Assembly: GCF_963667985.1 (NCBI RefSeq)
Contig: NZ_OY764081.1
Location: 1,523,599 to 1,587,598 of the forward strand
Source of the DNA: an uncultured Methanocorpusculum sp.
GTDB taxonomy: Archaea > Halobacteriota > Methanomicrobia > Methanomicrobiales > Methanocorpusculaceae
Direction: 5' to 3'
DNA length: 64,000 bases
The translations under genes and the position numbers were made by a program. Position 1 is the first letter of the stretch; every line of letters begins with the position of its first letter. Under the pieces are notes generated by a model. That model saw nothing but the letters and a program-made list of their open reading frames with translations. It made no database searches and was not told where the DNA came from. This document shows, piece by piece, positions 60,720 through 64,000 of the stretch.

Positions 60720-62551
60720 AAAGCAGCAAATAACAATGCTCAGAATCAGAATTACCCAGAACTGGATAAGCGAATTGAAGAGACGTATGTAAAGGATTCA
60801 GCGGCTACAAATAAAAATTCATTATATGATTCGTATATCAAGGCATTCAGATGGGCAACTGACCGATTAAACAAAAACCAGAGCGGAATCATCTGTTTTG
60901 TATCGAACGGAATCATCTGTTTTGTATCGAACGGAAGCTGGATCGATGGAAATGCTACGGACGGATTCAGAAAACATTTAGAACAGGAATTTTCCTCGAT
61001 ATATGTTTTCAACCTTAGAGGTAATCAGCGGACAAGCGGCGAGTTGAGTAGAAAAGAGGGGGGAAAATATTTGGTTCTGGTTCCAGAACTCCCGTTACAA
61101 TTACTTTACTCGTGAAGAAACACCAATCAGAAAATCAGAAGGCTGTAATTTATTACAATGACATTGGCGATTATCTGAAACGTGAGGAGAAACTTGCTAT
61201 TATCAAGAACTTTGGAAGCGTGGGTAATCCGGAGATGCAATGGATCATCCTTCATCCAAATGAAGATGGTGACTGGATCAATCCGAGAAATCCGCTATTT
61301 GACACCTTTATCCCTATTGGCGACAAAAAAGGCGATGAAGCAGAGGTAGCATTTTTTATTCCAATCTATTCAAGAGGTTTGTCTACAGCGAGAGATGTTT
61401 GGTGTTATAATTCTTCCAAAGAGGTTCTTATTAAGAATATTAATGAATCCATTATCTATTACAATTCACAGGTTGATACTTTCAAAGCAGCAAAATCACA
61501 GGATTCCAAGTTGTGCGTTGATGATTTACTCAAATATGACTCTACGAAATTTAGTTGGGGTACAAATCCAAAAAGAGACCTTGAGAAATTTATAAAATAT
61601 TCGTATGATGAGACTTCTATCAGGATTGGACATTATAGGCCATATTTTAAACAACATGTATTCTTTAATCGTCAGTTAAATGATGCAGTATATTATCTCC
61701 CAAAACTGTTCCCAACGCCTGAGACTAATAATTTGGTGATTTGTATTGATTCTGTTGGAGCAATCAAAGAACCATCACTATTGATAACAGATATCCTACC
61801 TGATTTACACCTTACAGGAACTTCGCAGTGTTTCCCACTTTACTATTACGAAGAAAAAGGAAACAGCGGTGTAAGGATCCAGGATGCAGCACAGACTCCG
61901 TTGTTCGCTGCCGCGGAAGAGGAGACTTCCTATTATCAGAGAAAGGACGGCGTCTCTGATTTCATCCTCAACAAAGCACAAACACAGTATAAAGATACGG
62001 AGATCACCAAAGAGGACATCTTCTATTACGTATATGGCATTCTTCACAGCAAAGAGTACCGGTCAACATTCTCCAATGATCTGAAAAAGATGCTTGCACG
62101 AATTCCCTTGGTCGAAAAGAAAGAGGAGTTCTTCGCATTCAGCGAGGCAGGACGCAAACTTGCTGACCTGCATCTTCATTACGAGGAGATCCCGCCGTAT
62201 CCTGATGTGGAGATCAGCGGTGCCGAGTTCGAGAATTTCCGCGTTACCCAGATGAAGTTTGTTAAAAAGGGTGACAAGAGCCGGATCATCTATAATAGTT
62301 CCATCACGCTTTCCAATATCCCCGAGAAAGCATACGCGTATATCGTCAATGGAAAGAGTGCGATCGAGTGGATCATGGAACGATACTGCGTAAGTGTTGA
62401 CAAAGCAAGCGGTATCAAAAACGATGCAAATGACTGGGCAGATGAAGTCGGCAACCCGCGTTATATACTGGATCTCCTGCTGAGTGTCATCAATGTCAGT
62501 GTTCAGACGGTCGATATCGTTGATTCGTTGCCGAAATTACAATTTGCGTGA
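60720..62551 (+). pseudogene. Type ISP restriction enzyme, methyltransferase end and target recognition
   Basis: From 60720 the frame reads TNKNSLYDSYIKAFRWATDR, a duplicated GIICFVSN block, and FNLRGNQRTSGELSRKEGG, then loses phase at the AAAA run at 61064-61067; one extra A restores it. The last part is open from 61112 to 62551 (479 residues, LVKKHQSENQKAVIYYND onward). Conserved tail: AYIVNGKSAIEWIMERY, SGIKNDANDWADEVGNPRYI and IVDSLPKLQFA. It contains the target recognition region. With all breaks repaired, the whole protein is about 1640 residues, close to known type ISP enzymes. Confidence 0.84.
60885..60932 (+). repeat. Perfect 24-bp tandem duplication in the methyltransferase
   Basis: A 24-bp unit (GGAATCATCTGTTTTG plus TATCGAAC) occurs twice without a change, adding GIICFVSN in frame just before GSW. 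Relatives have one such block (conserved SNGSW strand). It is thus a recent insertion in the catalytic domain. Confidence 0.9.
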
Positions 62552-62618
62552 AAAAAACGTTGTTGAGCGGCGGGGTGATGTACATAAAGAGAATCCCGTC
62601 TCCTACATGCAAAAATAC

Positions 62619-62666
62619 GATATCACCACCGCGGGCCGCTCCGCGCCGAAGTCGCGGCCCCGCACC
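62619..62666. repeat. Right 48-bp inverted repeat of the restriction island
   Basis: Reverse-complement partner of 57394-57441, differing at two positions. It starts GATATCACCACCGC and lies 68 bases after the end of the type ISP gene. Confidence 0.88.
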
Positions 62667-62699
62667 CCGATAAAAACAAAAATGAATGATAACCAAAAA

Positions 62700-62873
62700 G
62701 AAAAACCCGCACGCGGGTTTTTCCCCAGCATTTTTCCAGACGGCGTGCGATTTCTGCGCAGGCGATAAGCCGGAGCAGAGCACGACGACGCAAGAAAAAT
62801 GCGATTCGCGAGAATTCGCGGAGATTCGCGGTGGGATTTCTCTTGTGTCCCCTCCCAGCCTTACCCTTCCCGA
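62700..62873. repeat. Single arm of the GxxExxY-type repeat
   Basis: Same order as the arms at 9014-9185 and 15549-15712: a hairpin AAAAACCCGC/GCGGGTTTTT, a core with GCGATAAGCCGGAGC, then three ATTCGCG iterons 10 bp apart and an outer CCTTACCCTTCCCGAAT. Sequence in the core has drifted more than in the other copies. No facing arm exists near it. Confidence 0.72.
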
Positions 62874-62876
62874 ATC

Positions 62877-63704
62877 TCACCCTTCCGCCTTTTCACTTTC
62901 TGCCTCCGGCAGCTTCTCCAGCACCAAAGCCAGGATCACACCCAGAATAAATCCGAACACATGACCAAAGAAATTGATCAGATCTCCATCCATCAGACCC
63001 ACTACATCCATAGTCAGAACAAACAACCCCGCGGTCCACACCACAAACACCGTCGTTAAGCAGAAGAGAAACGCAAACAGCCCGGACAGGGATCTGAATA
63101 GTCCGGGATCTGACTTCCTCATAGATTTATAGGAATAAGATCCCGCTAACAAAATTAGCTGGATCAGGAAGATCCCTACAATGGCAGTAACGACTCCGGA
63201 AAACCCAATCACATCCACCGACTCCGCGGATATCAGCCTCCATCCAATAACCGAACTCAGGGAAACAAACACCGGGAGAACGAAAACAGTCAGCACGTTC
63301 AGACAGAAAAGATAATACGGCGGCATCGGTTTTTTCCGCAGCCCTTCGCGCGCCCAGATCGTCAGCAGAACTAAACCTGAAAATAAAGCATATCCTAACA
63401 CATTGTTCAGCAAATGAGACATGTCCATATGGAAATAGGAAGAAACAAACGTGGACAAAGGTGTCGGAGACATAGTATCCATCTTAATGATCGACCTGAA
63501 CTCTTCAGCGGTCAGAGAAGAGATGCTGCCGATGTTATCATAGACCAGCTGACAAACAAACAGCGCAATGCAGACAAATAGAATAAACAGAGCTGAAGTG
63601 ATATATTTGTGATCCATCAGCCAGCGAAGGCCGAATTTTACGGCAAAACTTTTTGCAGGGGTTTTTGTCGTCATCTTATCAGAATGATACTCTGTTGTTT
63701 TCAA
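62877..63704 (-). CDS. Rhomboid-like intramembrane protease
   Basis: 275 residues with about six membrane helices and a short charged C-terminus. Rhomboid features: FHMDMSHLLNNVLGY (the HxxxxxHxxN box), GFSGVVTAIVG with the GxSG serine, and NFFGHVFGFILG with the catalytic His in the last helix. So the Ser/His dyad and the stabilising Asn all appear present. The start is ATG 63704 or the in-frame ATG 63674. Substrate unknown. Stands next to the GxxExxY-type repeat at the edge of the restriction island. Confidence 0.75.
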   Translation of the reverse strand: MKTTEYHSDKMTTKTPAKSFAVKFGLRWLMDHKYITSALFILFVCIALFVCQLVYDNIGSISSLTAEEFRSIIKMDTMSPTPLSTFVSSYFHMDMSHLLNNVLGYALFSGLVLLTIWAREGLRKKPMPPYYLFCLNVLTVFVLPVFVSLSSVIGWRLISAESVDVIGFSGVVTAIVGIFLIQLILLAGSYSYKSMRKSDPGLFRSLSGLFAFLFCLTTVFVVWTAGLFVLTMDVVGLMDGDLINFFGHVFGFILGVILALVLEKLPEAESEKAEG

Positions 63705-63786
63705 AACTCATAATAGAAACCCGGGAAAAAAAAGATCTTTTGATCACCCGTTCGCGCCTCAGCAAACGGACGGCTCACGTCCAGAA

Positions 63787-63999
63787 TCACACCACCCTGC
63801 CCAAAGGCCCCCTCCCAACAAACTCCCTTACCTCATCTTCCCCGAACTCCTCCCGGATCATCTTCCTCACCCACTCCCGATAGATCGCCCGCTTACTCTC
63901 AACAAGCGACGTGCCGCACTCACTGCAGAACTTCGCCCTCCCCGCATTCACAAAAGAACACTCCGGACATACATTCACAAGACCAAGCCTGCTCTGCAT
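63787..63999 (-). CDS. Small zinc-ribbon protein
   Basis: 70 residues. Two CxxC knuckles, CPECSFVNAGRAKFCSECG, form a zinc ribbon near the N-terminus; a charged helix (YREWVRKMIREEF) follows. ATG 63999 is the earliest Met inside the window, but coding sequence may extend beyond the edge. Zinc-ribbon proteins of this kind are common and of unknown role. Confidence 0.65.
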   Translation of the reverse strand: MQSRLGLVNVCPECSFVNAGRAKFCSECGTSLVESKRAIYREWVRKMIREEFGEDEVREFVGRGPLGRVV

Positions 64000-64000
64000 A

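Overview
The window comes from a methanogenic archaeon, most probably order Methanomicrobiales and close to Methanocorpusculum (a judgement from gene content; no search was run). The grounds are a complete archaeal A-type ATP synthase operon (ahaHIKECFABD), Sep-tRNA:Cys-tRNA synthase, hypD for [NiFe]-hydrogenase maturation, archaeal RNA polymerase subunits D, K, L and N, aIF2-beta fused to a TRAM domain, PCNA, PriL and S17e, TATA-box promoters, and tRNA genes without encoded CCA.

Layout. 1-7.5 kb (minus strand) is a defence locus: GHKL (MutL/MORC-like) ATPase, Z1 helicase-like protein, PD-(D/E)XK protein of the DUF4420 type, AIPR protein and a C5 DNA methyltransferase. This is the gene content of the Mza / MORC-type restriction systems, but the copy is decaying. 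The Z1 gene lacks recognisable Walker motifs and carries a stop and a frameshift; AIPR is cut by two single-base losses. 8-16 kb is accessory DNA. It holds a GxxExxY nuclease-fold gene inside a pair of about 170-200 bp inverted repeats, a second almost empty copy of that repeat pair, a 163-aa/34-aa gene pair with an operator-like palindrome, an RloA-RloB ATPase/Toprim pair behind a dense operator region, a small virus-like cluster with an HNH nuclease, and several unusual tandem repeats.

16-56.9 kb is mostly core genome. It contains hypD, a HAD phosphatase, tRNA-Arg, a compact cysteine cluster (tRNA-Cys, a 66-aa SepCysE-like protein, SepCysS), a lipoprotein with a methyltransferase-like fold, the ATP synthase operon, an MBL hydrolase, S17e, ThiN and HD proteins. 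Then come three tandem adenylate-forming ligases and an operon of DUF5612, Sua5 and CopA. The RNA polymerase/ribosomal cluster runs S13-S4-S11-RpoD-L18e-L13-S9-RpoN-tRNA-Pro-RpoK-enolase-S2. It is followed by RpoL, aIF2-beta, a frameshifted archaeal pilin, Pgk, PriL, PCNA, RlmE, MoaA, an acyl-CoA synthetase and tRNA-Leu.

57.4-62.7 kb is an island with a large single-chain type ISP restriction-modification gene (Mrr nuclease, helicase, methyltransferase, target recognition), bounded by 48-bp inverted repeats that match at 46 positions. The gene is broken by two stops and one frameshift and holds a 24-bp tandem duplication. A lone arm of the GxxExxY-type repeat sits at its right edge. The window ends with a rhomboid-like membrane protein and a small zinc-ribbon protein.

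The coding damage is not spread evenly. Six sites that read as the loss of one base, mostly in homopolymers, and three stops fall almost wholly in defence, viral or surface genes, while about 40 kb of core genes are intact. This argues for relaxed or switching selection rather than random sequencing error.
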